64,000 nucleotides of DNA from Pseudaquabacterium terrae. GTDB taxonomy: Bacteria > Pseudomonadota > Gammaproteobacteria > Burkholderiales > Burkholderiaceae_C. Shown piece after piece: positions 1-8,835 of this stretch. The DNA is taken from assembly GCF_013266755.1 (NCBI RefSeq), contig NZ_JABRWJ010000005.1, forward strand, positions 1 to 64,000, written 5' to 3'. A program made the position numbers and the translations under genes. Every line of letters begins with the position of its first letter. Position 1 is the stretch's first letter. The notes below the pieces were generated by a model. That model had not been told where the DNA came from. It saw only the letters and a list, made by a program, of their open reading frames with translations, and made no database searches.

Positions 1-2
1 CA

Positions 3-22
3 GTCGGCCCCCCAGGGCCGAC
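3..22. other. Perfect GC-rich stem-loop in upstream intergenic DNA
   Basis: An 8-bp perfect inverted repeat (3-10 with 15-22) has a 4-base loop and no T-tract. It may be the end of an upstream transcript or a repeat element. The remainder of 1-165 shows no protein-like reading frame on either strand. Confidence 0.35.
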
Positions 23-165
23 CGCCGGATTCGGCCCGCCGTGCCCGCACCCCGAGCCGCTCGGGCGCTCAACACGAAACAAGTCCCAAACGACCACCCA
101 CACCAACGACCGCAACGGGCCGTCAGCGGCCTCCCAGTTCCCCAACCTGTACCGGAGCAACTGAG

Positions 166-519
166 ATGACCTCGAACGATTCCCTCCGCGCACTCGCCCT
201 GGCAACGCTGGTGTCGCTGCTGGCGATGTTCGCCTGCATGAACATCGCCCTGCTGGCCGGCATCGAGCCGCACCCGCCTGCCGCCCGCGGCCCGTACCTC
301 GCCGCGACGATGGCGCTGTGCCTGGCAGCCGCGGTGCAGTTCCTGCTGCGCGCGCCGGCCGCGCGCTGGTTCGGCTTCGCCGCCGCGCTGGCGGTGATCC
401 CCGGCGTCGGGCTGCACAAGTTCGCGACCGAAGTGAACGCGCCGCTGCTGGCGCCGGTGCTGGTGGTGGGGAGCCTGTCGGCGCTGGGGCTGGCCTGGGC
501 CAGCTGGAAGGGTCGCTGA
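166..519 (+). CDS. Small four-helix integral membrane protein, unknown function
   Basis: This 117-residue protein is not one I recognise. Hydrophobic stretches at about residues 8-32, 43-62, 68-85 and 93-113 suggest four membrane helices with very short loops, so there is little room for a catalytic domain. The ATG at 166 follows a CGGAG-like ribosome binding site at about 153-157. It lies 118 bases upstream of fliI on the same strand, where many flagellar operons would have fliH. The sequence bears no resemblance to FliH, which is a soluble coiled-coil protein, so a flagellar role is not supported beyond position. It could equally be an unrelated small inner-membrane protein. Confidence 0.7.
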   Translation: MTSNDSLRALALATLVSLLAMFACMNIALLAGIEPHPPAARGPYLAATMALCLAAAVQFLLRAPAARWFGFAAALAVIPGVGLHKFATEVNAPLLAPVLVVGSLSALGLAWASWKGR

Positions 520-637
520 CGGCCTCAAGACCGGAGTCAAGCCGGTTTTGTGCCCCTTATCCGCCGGCCCCGACCGGGTGGCTGGGCGAACATCCTGCAT
601 CCGCGCCAAAAGGCGCAGCCTGCGCCCACCGCCCTTC

Positions 638-2080
638 ATGTCCCACCCTGCCGCCCGCCCCGACGTCGACATCGACACCGGTGTGCCCGCGCGCGTGCAG
701 CGCTGGCACCACTACCTGAAGGATCTGGAGAACTACGCCGCATTGCGCACGCCGCTGCAGAACCAGGGCACGCTGGTGCGCGTCACCGGCCTGGTGCTCG
801 AGGCCGCCGGCGTGCGGGCGCCCGTCGGCTCGGTCTGCGAGGTGCATGGCGAGGCCAAGGACCCGGTGCTGGCCGAAGTCGTCGGCTTCAACGGCGACCG
901 CGCCTTCCTGATGCCCACCGGCGAGGTGCACGGCCTGACCAGCGGCGCCCGCGTCAGCGCGCGCACGACGCCGCAGGCACCGCCGCTGCTCGGCAAGGAC
1001 AACCAGCTGTGGCGCCGCACCGAAGACCGCGGCCTGCACCTGCCGATGGGCGACGGCCTGCTCGGCCGCGTCGTCGACGCGCACGGCCACCCGATGGACC
1101 GCAACGGCCCGCTGCAATACGTGCGGCCCGAGCCGATGGTGCGCCGCCCGATCAACGCGATGGACCGCGACCCGGTGCGCACGCCGCTGGACACCGGCGT
1201 GCGGGCCATCAATTCGATGCTGACAATCGGCCGCGGCCAGCGCATCGGCCTGTTCGCCGGCACCGGCGTCGGCAAGTCGGTGCTGCTGGGCATGATGGCC
1301 CGCTACACCGCCGCCGACGTCATCGTCGTCGGGCTGATCGGCGAACGCGGCCGCGAGGTCAAGGAATTCATCGAGGACATCCTCGGCGAGGAAGGGCTGG
1401 CGCGCTCGGTCGTCGTCGCCGCGCCGGCCGATGCGCCGCCGCTGGTGCGCATGCAGGGGGCGACCTACGCCACGGCGATCGCGGAACACTTCCGCGATGA
1501 AGGCCGCCACGTGCTGCTGCTGATGGACAGCCTGACGCGCTACGCGATGGCCCAGCGTGAGATTGCGCTGGCCATCGGCGAGCCCCCAGCCACCAAGGGC
1601 TATCCGCCGTCCTGCTTCGCGAAGCTGCCGCAATTGGTCGAGCGCTCGGGCAACGGCCTGAACGGCATCGGCTCGATCACCGCGTTCTACACCGTGCTGT
1701 CCGAGGGCGACGACCAGCAGGACCCGATCGCCGACGCCGCGCGAGGCATTCTCGACGGCCACATCGTGCTGTCGCGCGAGCTGGCCGAAAGCGGCCACTT
1801 CCCGGCGATCGACGTCGAACGCTCGATCTCGCGCGTGATGACCAGCGTCGCCCCGCGCGAGCAGATCGAAGCGGCCCGCCGCGCCCGCGCGCTGCTGTCG
1901 AAGCTGACGCGCGCGCGTGACCTGATCCAGCTCGGCGCCTACCAGCCGGGCCACGACCACGAGCTCGACCTCGCGGTCCGGCTGCAGCCGCAACTCGTCG
2001 GCCTGCTGCAGCAGGACATGCACGACCGCGCCCCGCTCGACATGAGCCGCAGCCAGCTGTGCCGGCTGGTCGGCACCTGA
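638..2080 (+). CDS. fliI: Flagellar export apparatus ATPase FliI
   Basis: This 480-residue protein is the F1-beta-like ATPase that energises and orders substrate delivery to the flagellar type III export gate. The Walker A motif GTGVGKS lies near residue 210, followed by the Walker B region [11 protein letters not shown] and the family signature around [16 protein letters not shown]. The length fits the family. I chose the ATG at 638; in-frame extension to a TTG at 548 would add 30 atypical Arg/Pro-rich residues. fliJ follows after 23 bases, and fliK to fliR continue in order, so this is the head of the visible export/switch run. fliH is not in the window. Confidence 0.97.
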   Translation: MSHPAARPDVDIDTGVPARVQRWHHYLKDLENYAALRTPLQNQGTLVRVTGLVLEAAGVRAPVGSVCEVHGEAKDPVLAEVVGFNGDRAFLMPTGEVHGLTSGARVSARTTPQAPPLLGKDNQLWRRTEDRGLHLPMGDGLLGRVVDAHGHPMDRNGPLQYVRPEPMVRRPINAMDRDPVRTPLDTGVRAINSMLTIGRGQRIGLFAGTGVGKSVLLGMMARYTAADVIVVGLIGERGREVKEFIEDILGEEGLARSVVVAAPADAPPLVRMQGATYATAIAEHFRDEGRHVLLLMDSLTRYAMAQREIALAIGEPPATKGYPPSCFAKLPQLVERSGNGLNGIGSITAFYTVLSEGDDQQDPIADAARGILDGHIVLSRELAESGHFPAIDVERSISRVMTSVAPREQIEAARRARALLSKLTRARDLIQLGAYQPGHDHELDLAVRLQPQLVGLLQQDMHDRAPLDMSRSQLCRLVGT

Positions 2081-2103
2081 TGCCCCCTCCAGAGGCCCAA
2101 GCG

Positions 2104-2562
2104 ATGACCACTCCGCTCTCCACGCTGCTCGAACACGCCGAAGCCGAACGCGACGCCGCGATCACGGTGCTCCGCAATGCCGAGGCCGCCGCCGCGCATG
2201 CGCAGGCGCAGGCCGAGCAGCTGCAGACCTACCGCTCGCAATATCAACAGCGCTGGTCGACCCAGTTCCGCCAGGCCGGCTCGATCGAGCTGCTGCAGTG
2301 TTACCAGGGCTTCGGCCAGCGCCTCGACCAGGCGATCACCCAGCAGAGCCACACGGCGGCCCAGGCGCAGAACCGCGTCGCCCAGGCGCGCGCGGTGCTG
2401 CTCGAGCGCGAGCAGCGGGTCGCCGCGGTGCGCAAGCTGATCGAACGCCGCGGGCAGGAACAGCGCCGCGTCGACGACCGGCGCGAACAGCGCAGCACCG
2501 ACGAGGCCGCCTCGCGCTGCCGCGACAACGGTGTCTCGCGCCTGACGCTGTCCCTGATCTGA
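2104..2562 (+). CDS. fliJ: Flagellar export protein FliJ
   Basis: This 152-residue soluble protein is almost wholly alpha-helical with long Glu/Gln/Arg/Ala runs, as expected for the two-helix coiled coil of FliJ. FliJ inserts in the FliI hexamer like the gamma subunit of F1 and escorts export chaperones. Position between fliI and fliK supports the call, since FliJ is poorly conserved in sequence. The ATG at 2104 is preferred over an upstream in-frame start at 2059 that would overlap the end of fliI; it gives the usual family length of about 150. The next gene starts 14 bases downstream. Confidence 0.9.
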   Translation: MTTPLSTLLEHAEAERDAAITVLRNAEAAAAHAQAQAEQLQTYRSQYQQRWSTQFRQAGSIELLQCYQGFGQRLDQAITQQSHTAAQAQNRVAQARAVLLEREQRVAAVRKLIERRGQEQRRVDDRREQRSTDEAASRCRDNGVSRLTLSLI

Positions 2563-2576
2563 ACGAGCCTTTTCGC

Positions 2577-4262
2577 ATGCTGAGCCTGCTGAGTTCTGCC
2601 CCCGCCGCCAAACCCGGCGTCGCCACCGATCCGCTCGGCGGCGGCCTGCGTGCCGACGCCGGGGCCGACAGCGCCGGCGCCGGCGCCTTTGCCGATGCGC
2701 TGCAGCGCAGCAGCGATGCGCTGCAAGCCGACGGCGACGACACCGATCTGACCCCGGCCGCCGACGACCGCGGCCTGGCCGGCGTCACCGATCTGCTCGC
2801 CGGCGTCGCGCCGACCCTCGACCCCACGCCGATCCCGGCGCCGCTGCCGGCGATCGCCGCGGACATCGGCCTGGCCGCCGGCCTTGCACCCGCGCTGCCG
2901 GCCGAGGTGCCGGCCACCGCGGGGGCGCCGATCGATCCGCTGGCCCACAACGCCATCGCCGCCGCAGCGGCCGCTGCCATCGGTGGCCCGGCCCCCGCCG
3001 CGTCCGCTGCGCCAAAGCAGCGGACAACCCTTACCGAACCACTGATCCAGCCGACCCATCGTGGTGCGAGCGACACCGGCAGCCCGCGCCCGACGATGGT
3101 CGCGCCGACGCCGGCGACGCCATTGCCCTCGCCGCACACGCCGATCACACCGGCCGAAGGCGGCGACAAGCCGGTCCGGCTCGACGACCCCGCCCCGGCG
3201 GCGTCGACCCTGCAAGCCGACCGCCCCGATGCGGCGACGCCGGAGATCGCGCCGGCCGACGTGACCGCCGCCGAGCCCGCCAGCCCGATGGCCCGCGCGC
3301 CAACGATCACCACCACGCCGGCGATTGCCCCCGCACCGCCGCTCGCTGCCGAGTCGGTGGCGCCGCTGACGGCGCCGGTCGCGGCCACCGTGCTCGCCGA
3401 CGCGCGCGTGCCGTCGACTGCCGGCGCCCGCGCCGCGGTGCCCACGCCGACTGCCGCAGCGCTGACGACCACCCGCACCGGCGCCGAAGCGTCGGCCGAC
3501 CGCGCGACACCGCGCAGCGCCGCCCGCACGCCCGCCGCCGAAACCGCGGGCGATCGGCCCGCGCACGACCCGCTTCGCGCCGACACAGCGGACGCCCGCG
3601 TGCCGGTGGCACGCGCCGGTGCCCAGGCCCACGGCGGCCGCGACGACGCCTCGAGCGGCGAACGTTTCACCGCCGCGGCGGCCGCTGCTGCCCCGGGCAC
3701 CGCACCGGCCCAGGCGATGCCTGCCGCGCCGCGCTTCGCCGACCAACTGCAATCGCTGCTGGTGCCGGCCACGGCCGCGCCGGCGCCGACCGCCGCAGCG
3801 CCCTCGTTCGCCGACGCACCGACCTATTCGCTGCCGGCCTCGCCGCAAAGCCCCGAGTTCGCCCCGGCGATGGGCGCCCAGATCACGCTGCTGGCCAAGG
3901 ACGGCGTGCAGCAGGCACGCATCGAGCTGAACCCGGTCGACCTGGGTCCGGTGCTGGTGCAGATCTCGCTGGACGGCAGCGCCGCGCGTGTCGACTTCCA
4001 CGCCGAGGTCGCTTCGACGCGGCAGGCGATCGAATCCTCGCTGCCGGCGTTGGCCGGCTCGCTGCGCGACGCCGGCATGACGCTGACCGGCGGCGGCGTG
4101 TTCCAGCAGCCCCAGCAGCAGTCGTCCGGCCGCCACGGCGCCGAAGACGGCCACCGCCGCCACAACGGTCCAGGCCAGCGTGGCAACGAGGGCGGCCCGG
4201 CCGCCGTCTCCACCACCGTTCGCCCCGGCGCACGCCGCGGGCTGGTCGACCTGGTGGCCTGA
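2577..4262 (+). CDS. fliK: Flagellar hook-length control protein FliK
   Basis: This 561-residue protein has the two-part FliK layout. A long, low-complexity Ala/Pro/Thr-rich N-terminal ruler of about 430 residues is followed by the compact C-terminal hook-length domain. The C-terminal domain is recognised by ARIELNPVDLGPVLVQISLD (about residues 447-466) and the conserved segment that follows through RQAIESSLPALAGSLRDAGM. FliK is exported, measures the hook and switches FlhB to filament substrates. The ATG at 2577 lies 14 bases after fliJ. A Gln/Gly/Arg/His-rich tail follows the domain. The ruler is compositionally extreme, so most of it cannot be aligned by eye. Confidence 0.95.
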   Translation: MLSLLSSAPAAKPGVATDPLGGGLRADAGADSAGAGAFADALQRSSDALQADGDDTDLTPAADDRGLAGVTDLLAGVAPTLDPTPIPAPLPAIAADIGLAAGLAPALPAEVPATAGAPIDPLAHNAIAAAAAAAIGGPAPAASAAPKQRTTLTEPLIQPTHRGASDTGSPRPTMVAPTPATPLPSPHTPITPAEGGDKPVRLDDPAPAASTLQADRPDAATPEIAPADVTAAEPASPMARAPTITTTPAIAPAPPLAAESVAPLTAPVAATVLADARVPSTAGARAAVPTPTAAALTTTRTGAEASADRATPRSAARTPAAETAGDRPAHDPLRADTADARVPVARAGAQAHGGRDDASSGERFTAAAAAAAPGTAPAQAMPAAPRFADQLQSLLVPATAAPAPTAAAPSFADAPTYSLPASPQSPEFAPAMGAQITLLAKDGVQQARIELNPVDLGPVLVQISLDGSAARVDFHAEVASTRQAIESSLPALAGSLRDAGMTLTGGGVFQQPQQQSSGRHGAEDGHRRHNGPGQRGNEGGPAAVSTTVRPGARRGLVDLVA

Positions 4263-4443
4263 CCGAGCGCGACCTTCCTGCCCCGCCGGCTGAACGCCCG
4301 GCGGCGCAGCCCTGCCCGTCCGTCCGGCAGCCCAGGGCTCCAAATCGCCGCCCTTTCCCCCGCTATTCGGATCATTGCGAACAGGCCCTCCGCCGAACAA
4401 TGGCCGGCAACACCCCGCACGTGCCTGACCGCCCGGAGAGCCC

Positions 4444-5064
4444 ATGTCCACCGCCGCCACCGCCGAAGTCACCGACGCCTCGCCGCCGAAGACCGCCGGC
4501 AAGAAGAAGCTGATCATCATCATCGCCGCCGCGCTGCTGCTGGTGCTGGCCGGCGGCGGCACGGGCCTGTTCCTGCTGAAGAAGCGCGCCGCGGCCGAAG
4601 CCGAGGCTGAAGCCGACGAAGGCGGCGACGTCAAGGCCGCCGCCAAGGCCAAGGCCGAGGACGCGAAGGAAGAAGAAAAGCGCGTGCCGCCGATCTTCGT
4701 GCCGCTGGACCCCTTCACCGTCAACCTGGCCGACCGCGATGCCGAGCGCTACGCGCAGGTCGGCGTCACGCTGCAGATCGAGGACGCCAAGGTCGGCGAG
4801 GAGCTCAAGCTCTACATGCCGGCGATCCGCAACAACATCCTGATGCTGCTGGCGCACAAGAACGCCAGCGAGCTGCTGACGCGTGAAGGCAAGCTGCGCC
4901 TGGCGCAGGAGATCCGCCGCGAAGCGATGCGCCCGCTGGGCGTCACCATGCCGCTCGACGACGACGACGACGCGGCCACCGCCGGCACGAAGAAGAAGAA
5001 GCGCAAGGCGCCGGTGAACTATCCGATCAAGGCCGTGCAGTTCGCGAACATCATCATCCAGTAA
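4444..5064 (+). CDS. fliL: Flagellar basal-body-associated protein FliL
   Basis: This 206-residue protein has one N-terminal membrane helix (about residues 21-41, between Lys-rich flanks), an acidic Ala/Glu linker, and a periplasmic stomatin-like domain beginning near PPIFVPLDPFTVNLADRD. FliL associates with the stator units and supports torque. Near the C-terminus is an unusual highly charged insert, LDDDDDA followed by KKKKRK, just before the last strand QFANIIIQ. That makes the protein longer than the typical 150-180 residues. A GGAGAG ribosome binding site precedes the ATG. The 181-base gap after fliK holds a GC-rich hairpin (about 4281-4304) but no promoter I could identify. Confidence 0.95.
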   Translation: MSTAATAEVTDASPPKTAGKKKLIIIIAAALLLVLAGGGTGLFLLKKRAAAEAEAEADEGGDVKAAAKAKAEDAKEEEKRVPPIFVPLDPFTVNLADRDAERYAQVGVTLQIEDAKVGEELKLYMPAIRNNILMLLAHKNASELLTREGKLRLAQEIRREAMRPLGVTMPLDDDDDAATAGTKKKKRKAPVNYPIKAVQFANIIIQ

Positions 5065-5117
5065 CACTGGATCGACGCGTCCACCTTATCCTCCAGCATT
5101 CAAGCAAAGCCCAGCGC

Positions 5118-6119
5118 ATGAATCAGCAGATTCTTTCGCAAGACGAAGTCGATGCGCTGCTGCAAGGCATCACCGGCGAGAGCCAGAAGCTCGAGCAGGA
5201 GGATGCCCCCACCGGTGGCATCCGCGACTACGACCTTGCCAGCCAGGAACGCATCGTTCGTGGGCGCATGCCCACGATGGAGATCATCAACGAGCGCTTT
5301 GCGCGGAACATCCGCATCGGCTTGTTCAATCTCATCCGGAAAAGCCCGGAAGTCGCGATCGGTGGCATCAAGGTGCAGAAGTACAGCGCCTTCCTGCGTG
5401 AGATCGTCGTGCCGACGAACTTCAACATCGTCTCGGTGCGCCCGCTGCGCGGCTCGGGCCTGATCGTCTGCGACCCGACGCTCGTTTTCGCCGTCATCGA
5501 CGCGCTGTTCGGCGGCGCCGGCAAGTTCCACACCCGCATCGAGGGCCGCGATTTCTCGCCGACCGAGCAGCGCGTGATCCTGCGCCTGGTCGAGACCATC
5601 ATGGCCGAGTACAAGAAGGCCTGGACCGGCATCTACCCGGTCGAGATGGAGTACCAGCGCTCGGAGATGCAGCCGCAGTTCGCGAACATCGCGACGCCCT
5701 CCGAGATCGTCGTCGCCACCAGCTTCACGCTGGAGATCGGCGAGACCAGCGGCACCGTGCACTTCTGCATTCCGTACTCGACGCTGGAGCCGATCCGCGA
5801 CGTGCTGTACAGCACGATGCAGGGCGACTCGAGCGAACCCGATCGCCGCTGGGTCCAGCTGCTGAAGCAGCAGATCCAGTCGGCCGACGTCAAGCTCGTC
5901 GCCGAGTTGGCCTATGCGCAGGCCACCGTCGAGCAGCTGCTGGCATTCAAGCCGGGCGACTTCATCGAGCTGGATCTGAATCCGATGATCCAGGCCAAGA
6001 TCGACGGCGTTCCTGTCTTCGACTGCCACTACGGCACCTCCAACAACCGCTACGCCATCAAGATCGACCGACTGTTGACGACCACGCCTGCCGGCTGGTT
6101 GGGAGAAGGCAATGAGTGA
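5118..6119 (+). CDS. fliM: Flagellar motor switch protein FliM
   Basis: This 333-residue C-ring protein starts with the CheY-P docking peptide ILSQDEVDALLQGI (residues 5-18). It continues with the middle CheC/CheX-like domain (about 45-230) and ends in a SpoA domain that packs with FliN. Length and order fit the family. The last 8 bases overlap the start of fliN, implying translational coupling. It is the receiver of the CheY signal whose genes lie 8 kb downstream, so the window contains both ends of the chemotaxis output pathway. Confidence 0.98.
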   Translation: MNQQILSQDEVDALLQGITGESQKLEQEDAPTGGIRDYDLASQERIVRGRMPTMEIINERFARNIRIGLFNLIRKSPEVAIGGIKVQKYSAFLREIVVPTNFNIVSVRPLRGSGLIVCDPTLVFAVIDALFGGAGKFHTRIEGRDFSPTEQRVILRLVETIMAEYKKAWTGIYPVEMEYQRSEMQPQFANIATPSEIVVATSFTLEIGETSGTVHFCIPYSTLEPIRDVLYSTMQGDSSEPDRRWVQLLKQQIQSADVKLVAELAYAQATVEQLLAFKPGDFIELDLNPMIQAKIDGVPVFDCHYGTSNNRYAIKIDRLLTTTPAGWLGEGNE

Positions 6120-6543
6120 ACCGCAGATGTCCGAAGAGGACCGCATGGCCGCCGAATGGGCGGCGGCCCTGGCCGAATCCAAGCCCGCCGACAACGGCAT
6201 GAGCACCGCGCTCGAGAGCGTGGCTGCCGCGTCGTTCGCGAACTTCGCGCCGACCGGCATGGCACCGAACGGCGCCGGCAACGACCTCAACATGATCCTG
6301 GACATCCCCGTCCAGCTGACCGTCGAGCTCGGCCGCACCAAGATCCCGATCAAGCACATCCTGCAGCTGGCGCAGGGTTCGGTCGTCGAGCTCGAGGCGC
6401 TGGCCGGCGAGCCGATGGACGTGCTGGTCAACGGTTATCTGATCGCCCAGGGCGAGGTGGTCGTCGTCAACGACAAGTTCGGCATCCGGCTGACCGACAT
6501 CGTGACGCCGAGCGAACGCATGCGCCGCCTGAGCCGAGCATGA
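6112..6543 (+). CDS. fliN: Flagellar motor switch protein FliN
   Basis: This 143-residue protein has a variable Ala/Pro-rich N-terminal half and a C-terminal SpoA domain (about residues 60-140). Signature segments are ILDIPVQLTVELGRTKIPIK and VNGYLIAQGEVVVVNDKFGI. FliN forms the lower C-ring with FliM and docks the FliH-FliI export complex. The gene overlaps fliM by 8 bases at its start and fliO by 4 bases at its end (ATGA), consistent with one tightly coupled message. Confidence 0.97.
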   Translation: MSEPQMSEEDRMAAEWAAALAESKPADNGMSTALESVAAASFANFAPTGMAPNGAGNDLNMILDIPVQLTVELGRTKIPIKHILQLAQGSVVELEALAGEPMDVLVNGYLIAQGEVVVVNDKFGIRLTDIVTPSERMRRLSRA

Positions 6544-6908
6544 CCGGTGGCTCGATCCTCGGACCGCTCGCGGCGTTCGTCGCGATCCTGGTCCTGATTC
6601 CCGTCGCGCTGTGGCTGCTCAAGCGCACGCCGATCGGCGCCGCCGCGTCGCAGGGGCCGATGCGGCTGGTCGCCGCGCTGCCGCTGGGGCCGAACCAGCG
6701 CCTGTTGACCGTCGAGGTCGGCGCGGGCGAGGAGCGCCGCTGGCTGGTGCTCGGTGTCACGCCGGGTGGCATCAATACGCTGCACACGATGGGGCCGCAG
6801 GCCGATCTGCCGGCCGCGTCCACCGCTGCCCTGCCCTTCGCGCAGTTCCTGAACCGCGCGCGCGGTGCCGCTCCCATCGCTCCGAAGGGAGACGACGGTG
6901 CGCACTGA
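6540..6908 (+). CDS. fliO: Flagellar export component FliO
   Basis: This 122-residue protein has one membrane helix near residues 8-28 and a small cytoplasmic beta-rich domain (MRLVAALPLGPNQRLLTVEV and RRWLVLGVTPGGINTL). This is the usual FliO pattern, which helps assemble the FliP ring of the export gate. Sequence conservation in FliO is weak, so the call leans on topology and position between fliN and fliP. The start codon overlaps the fliN stop (ATGA), and the 3' end overlaps the chosen fliP start by 11 bases. Confidence 0.9.
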   Translation: MTGGSILGPLAAFVAILVLIPVALWLLKRTPIGAAASQGPMRLVAALPLGPNQRLLTVEVGAGEERRWLVLGVTPGGINTLHTMGPQADLPAASTAALPFAQFLNRARGAAPIAPKGDDGAH

Positions 6909-7686
6909 AGCCCTGTTTTCTTCGCCCCTCGCGCGCCGCGCCGGCCAATGCCTGGCCGTATCGCTGTTTTCGGCACTGCCTGCAGCGGCTTTAGCGCAAG
7001 CTGCACCCGGTGGCGCGAATCTGCCGCTGCTGGTCGGCCAGGGGGCCGGCGGCACCAGCTACTCGGTGCCGATCCAGACGCTGCTGTTCTTCACCGCGCT
7101 GTCCTTCCTGCCGGCGGTGCTGCTGCTGATGACCGGCTTCACGCGCATCGTCATCGTGCTGTCGCTGCTGCGCCAGGCGCTGGGCACGCAGGCCGCGCCG
7201 CCGAACCAGGTGATCGTCGGCATGAGCCTGTTCCTGACCTTCTTCGTGATGTCGCCGACGATCGACAAGGTCTACACCCAGGCCTGGGCGCCCTACCAGG
7301 CGCAGCAGATCGAGTTCAACGAAGCCTTGAAGCGCGGCGAAGGCCCGATGCGCGAGTTCATGCTCAAGCAGACGCGGCAGAGCGACATGCAGCTGTTCGC
7401 CAAGCTGGCCAAGGTGGCGCCGGAGGTCAAGGGCGAGCAGATGCCGTTCTCGGTGCTGGTGCCCGCCTTCGTCACCAGTGAGCTGAAAAGCGCCTTCCAG
7501 ATCGGCTTCCTGATCTTCATCCCGTTCCTGATCATCGACATGATCGTCGCCAGCGTGCTGATGAGCCTGGGCATGATGATGTTGAGCCCGGTGCTCGTCG
7601 CGCTGCCGTTCAAGCTGATGCTGTTCGTGCTGGCCGACGGCTGGAACCTGCTGCTCGGCTCGCTGGCCGCCTCTTTCGCGACTTAG
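6898..7686 (+). CDS. fliP: Flagellar export gate protein FliP
   Basis: This is a core FliPQR export-gate subunit of 262 residues if started at the GTG at 6898. That start is preceded at good spacing by AAGGGAG and gives an N-terminus with a cleavable signal peptide (hydrophobic core ending PAAALAQA), as is usual for FliP. A GTG at 6865 is also in frame but would lengthen the positive N-region and overlap fliO more. Conserved segments include MTGFTRIVIVLSLLRQALGT, NQVIVGMSLFLTFFVM and the C-terminal FKLMLFVLADGWNLL. FliP forms a pentameric ring with FliQ and FliR, encoded immediately downstream. Confidence 0.96.
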   Translation: MRTEALFSSPLARRAGQCLAVSLFSALPAAALAQAAPGGANLPLLVGQGAGGTSYSVPIQTLLFFTALSFLPAVLLLMTGFTRIVIVLSLLRQALGTQAAPPNQVIVGMSLFLTFFVMSPTIDKVYTQAWAPYQAQQIEFNEALKRGEGPMREFMLKQTRQSDMQLFAKLAKVAPEVKGEQMPFSVLVPAFVTSELKSAFQIGFLIFIPFLIIDMIVASVLMSLGMMMLSPVLVALPFKLMLFVLADGWNLLLGSLAASFAT

Positions 7687-7693
7687 GTGCACT

Positions 7694-7963
7694 ATGGATT
7701 CGCAACACGTCTTCACGCTCGGCCAGCAAGGCCTGTACATGCTGCTGCTGATCTCGGCGCCGCTGCTGCTGGCAGTGCTGGTGGTGGGTCTCGTCGTCAG
7801 CATCTTCCAGGCGGCCACGCAGATCAACGAGCAGACCTTGAGCTTCGTGCCGAAGGTGCTGGCCGCGGTGGCGGTGCTGGCGGTGGCCGGCCCGTGGATG
7901 ATCACGATGCTGGTCGACTACATCCAGCGCACCCTGACGTCGATTCCCACGATGGTCGGATGA
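7694..7963 (+). CDS. fliQ: Flagellar export gate protein FliQ
   Basis: This 89-residue protein has two membrane helices (about residues 14-38 and 52-74) separated by the conserved FQAATQINEQTLSFVPK loop. It matches FliQ closely in length and pattern. Four FliQ copies wrap the FliP5-FliR1 gate. The ATG at 7694 is 7 bases after fliP, and fliR starts 19 bases downstream. Confidence 0.97.
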   Translation: MDSQHVFTLGQQGLYMLLLISAPLLLAVLVVGLVVSIFQAATQINEQTLSFVPKVLAAVAVLAVAGPWMITMLVDYIQRTLTSIPTMVG

Positions 7964-7982
7964 GCGTCCGCCGGGCCGGAAC

Positions 7983-8744
7983 GTGATCAGCTTCACCGAA
8001 GCGCAGCTCACCGCGTGGCTGACGCCGCTGCTGTGGCCGTTCCTGCGCGCGCTGGCGCTGTTCACCAGCCTGCCGGTGTTCAGCCAGCGCTCGGTGCCGA
8101 TGCGCGTCAAGGTGTCGCTGGCCTTCTTCATCGCGCTGTGCTCGCAGGCCACGCTGCCGCCGATGCCGGTGGTGCCGCTCGATTCGGCGGCCGCCTTCAT
8201 GCTGGTGATCCAGCAGGTGCTGATCGGCGTGTCGCTCGGCTTCGCGGTGCGGGTGGTGTTCGCCGCGGTGGAATTCGCCGGCGAGATCATCGGCCTGCAG
8301 ATGGGCCTGAATTTCGCCGGCTTCTTCGACCCGGCCACCGCGTCGCAGGGCACCGCGTCCGGCCGCTTCTTCGGCACCATCGTCGGCTTCCTGTTCATCA
8401 TCATCAACGGCCACCTGGCGATCATCGCGGCGCTGACCAAGAGCTTCACCGCCTTCCCGGTCGGCCCGGAGCCGTTCGCCTTCCTGCGTGCGGTGCAGGT
8501 GCACAGCTGGGGCGCCGACATCTTCACGATGGGCTTGTGGATCGCGCTGCCGCTGGTCGGCATGCTGCTGTTCGTCAACCTGGTGCTCGGCGTCATCTCG
8601 CGCGTCGCGCCGCAGATCAACATCTTCGCGATCGGTTTTCCGATCACGCTGGGCGTCGGCCTGGTCGGCATGCTGCTGACCTTGCCATTGCTGCAGCAGC
8701 CGTTCACGATGGCGCTCGAGCGCATGCTCGGACACTTCCAGTAG
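7983..8744 (+). CDS. fliR: Flagellar export gate protein FliR
   Basis: This 253-residue polytopic membrane protein has the FliR pattern: N-terminal LTAWLTPLLWPFLRALALFT, the central ALGFAVRVVF-like segment and PFTMALERML near the end. One FliR completes the export gate. Translation appears to start at a GTG at 7983, preceded by a GGGCCGGAA-type sequence; no in-frame ATG lies close by. It ends the contiguous fliI-fliR run. flhB/flhA are not present in the window. Confidence 0.96.
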   Translation: MISFTEAQLTAWLTPLLWPFLRALALFTSLPVFSQRSVPMRVKVSLAFFIALCSQATLPPMPVVPLDSAAAFMLVIQQVLIGVSLGFAVRVVFAAVEFAGEIIGLQMGLNFAGFFDPATASQGTASGRFFGTIVGFLFIIINGHLAIIAALTKSFTAFPVGPEPFAFLRAVQVHSWGADIFTMGLWIALPLVGMLLFVNLVLGVISRVAPQINIFAIGFPITLGVGLVGMLLTLPLLQQPFTMALERMLGHFQ

Positions 8745-8754
8745 CCCTTGGGAT

Positions 8755-8782
8755 TCAAGCCCGCGGGGCTGGATGTCGAAAT
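8755..8782 (+). promoter_or_regulatory. Candidate sigma-28 (FliA) promoter before the HDOD gene
   Basis: TCAAGCCC (8755-8762) is followed by a 12-base spacer and GTCGAAAT (8775-8782), compared with the enterobacterial FliA consensus TAAAGTTT-N11-GCCGATAA. The match is moderate (5 of 8 in the -10), but the -35 half resembles those of other candidate sites in this window. The HDOD start codon is 54 bases downstream. Confidence 0.4.
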
Positions 8783-8835
8783 GGAATCGGGGTTGCCGCC
8801 GTACACATGGCGGCCAGACAAGCAGGGAGCCCACC

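Noticed and set aside
1-165. 3' end of a coding gene before the first membrane protein
   Set aside because: The frame ending at 162-164 is Thr/Asn/Ser/Pro-rich low-complexity sequence with no family resemblance.
525-560. Two TCAAG boxes upstream of fliI as a sigma-28 promoter
   Set aside because: No GCCGA-type -10 occurs at 11-12 bases spacing from either box; distances are 8 or about 16 bases.
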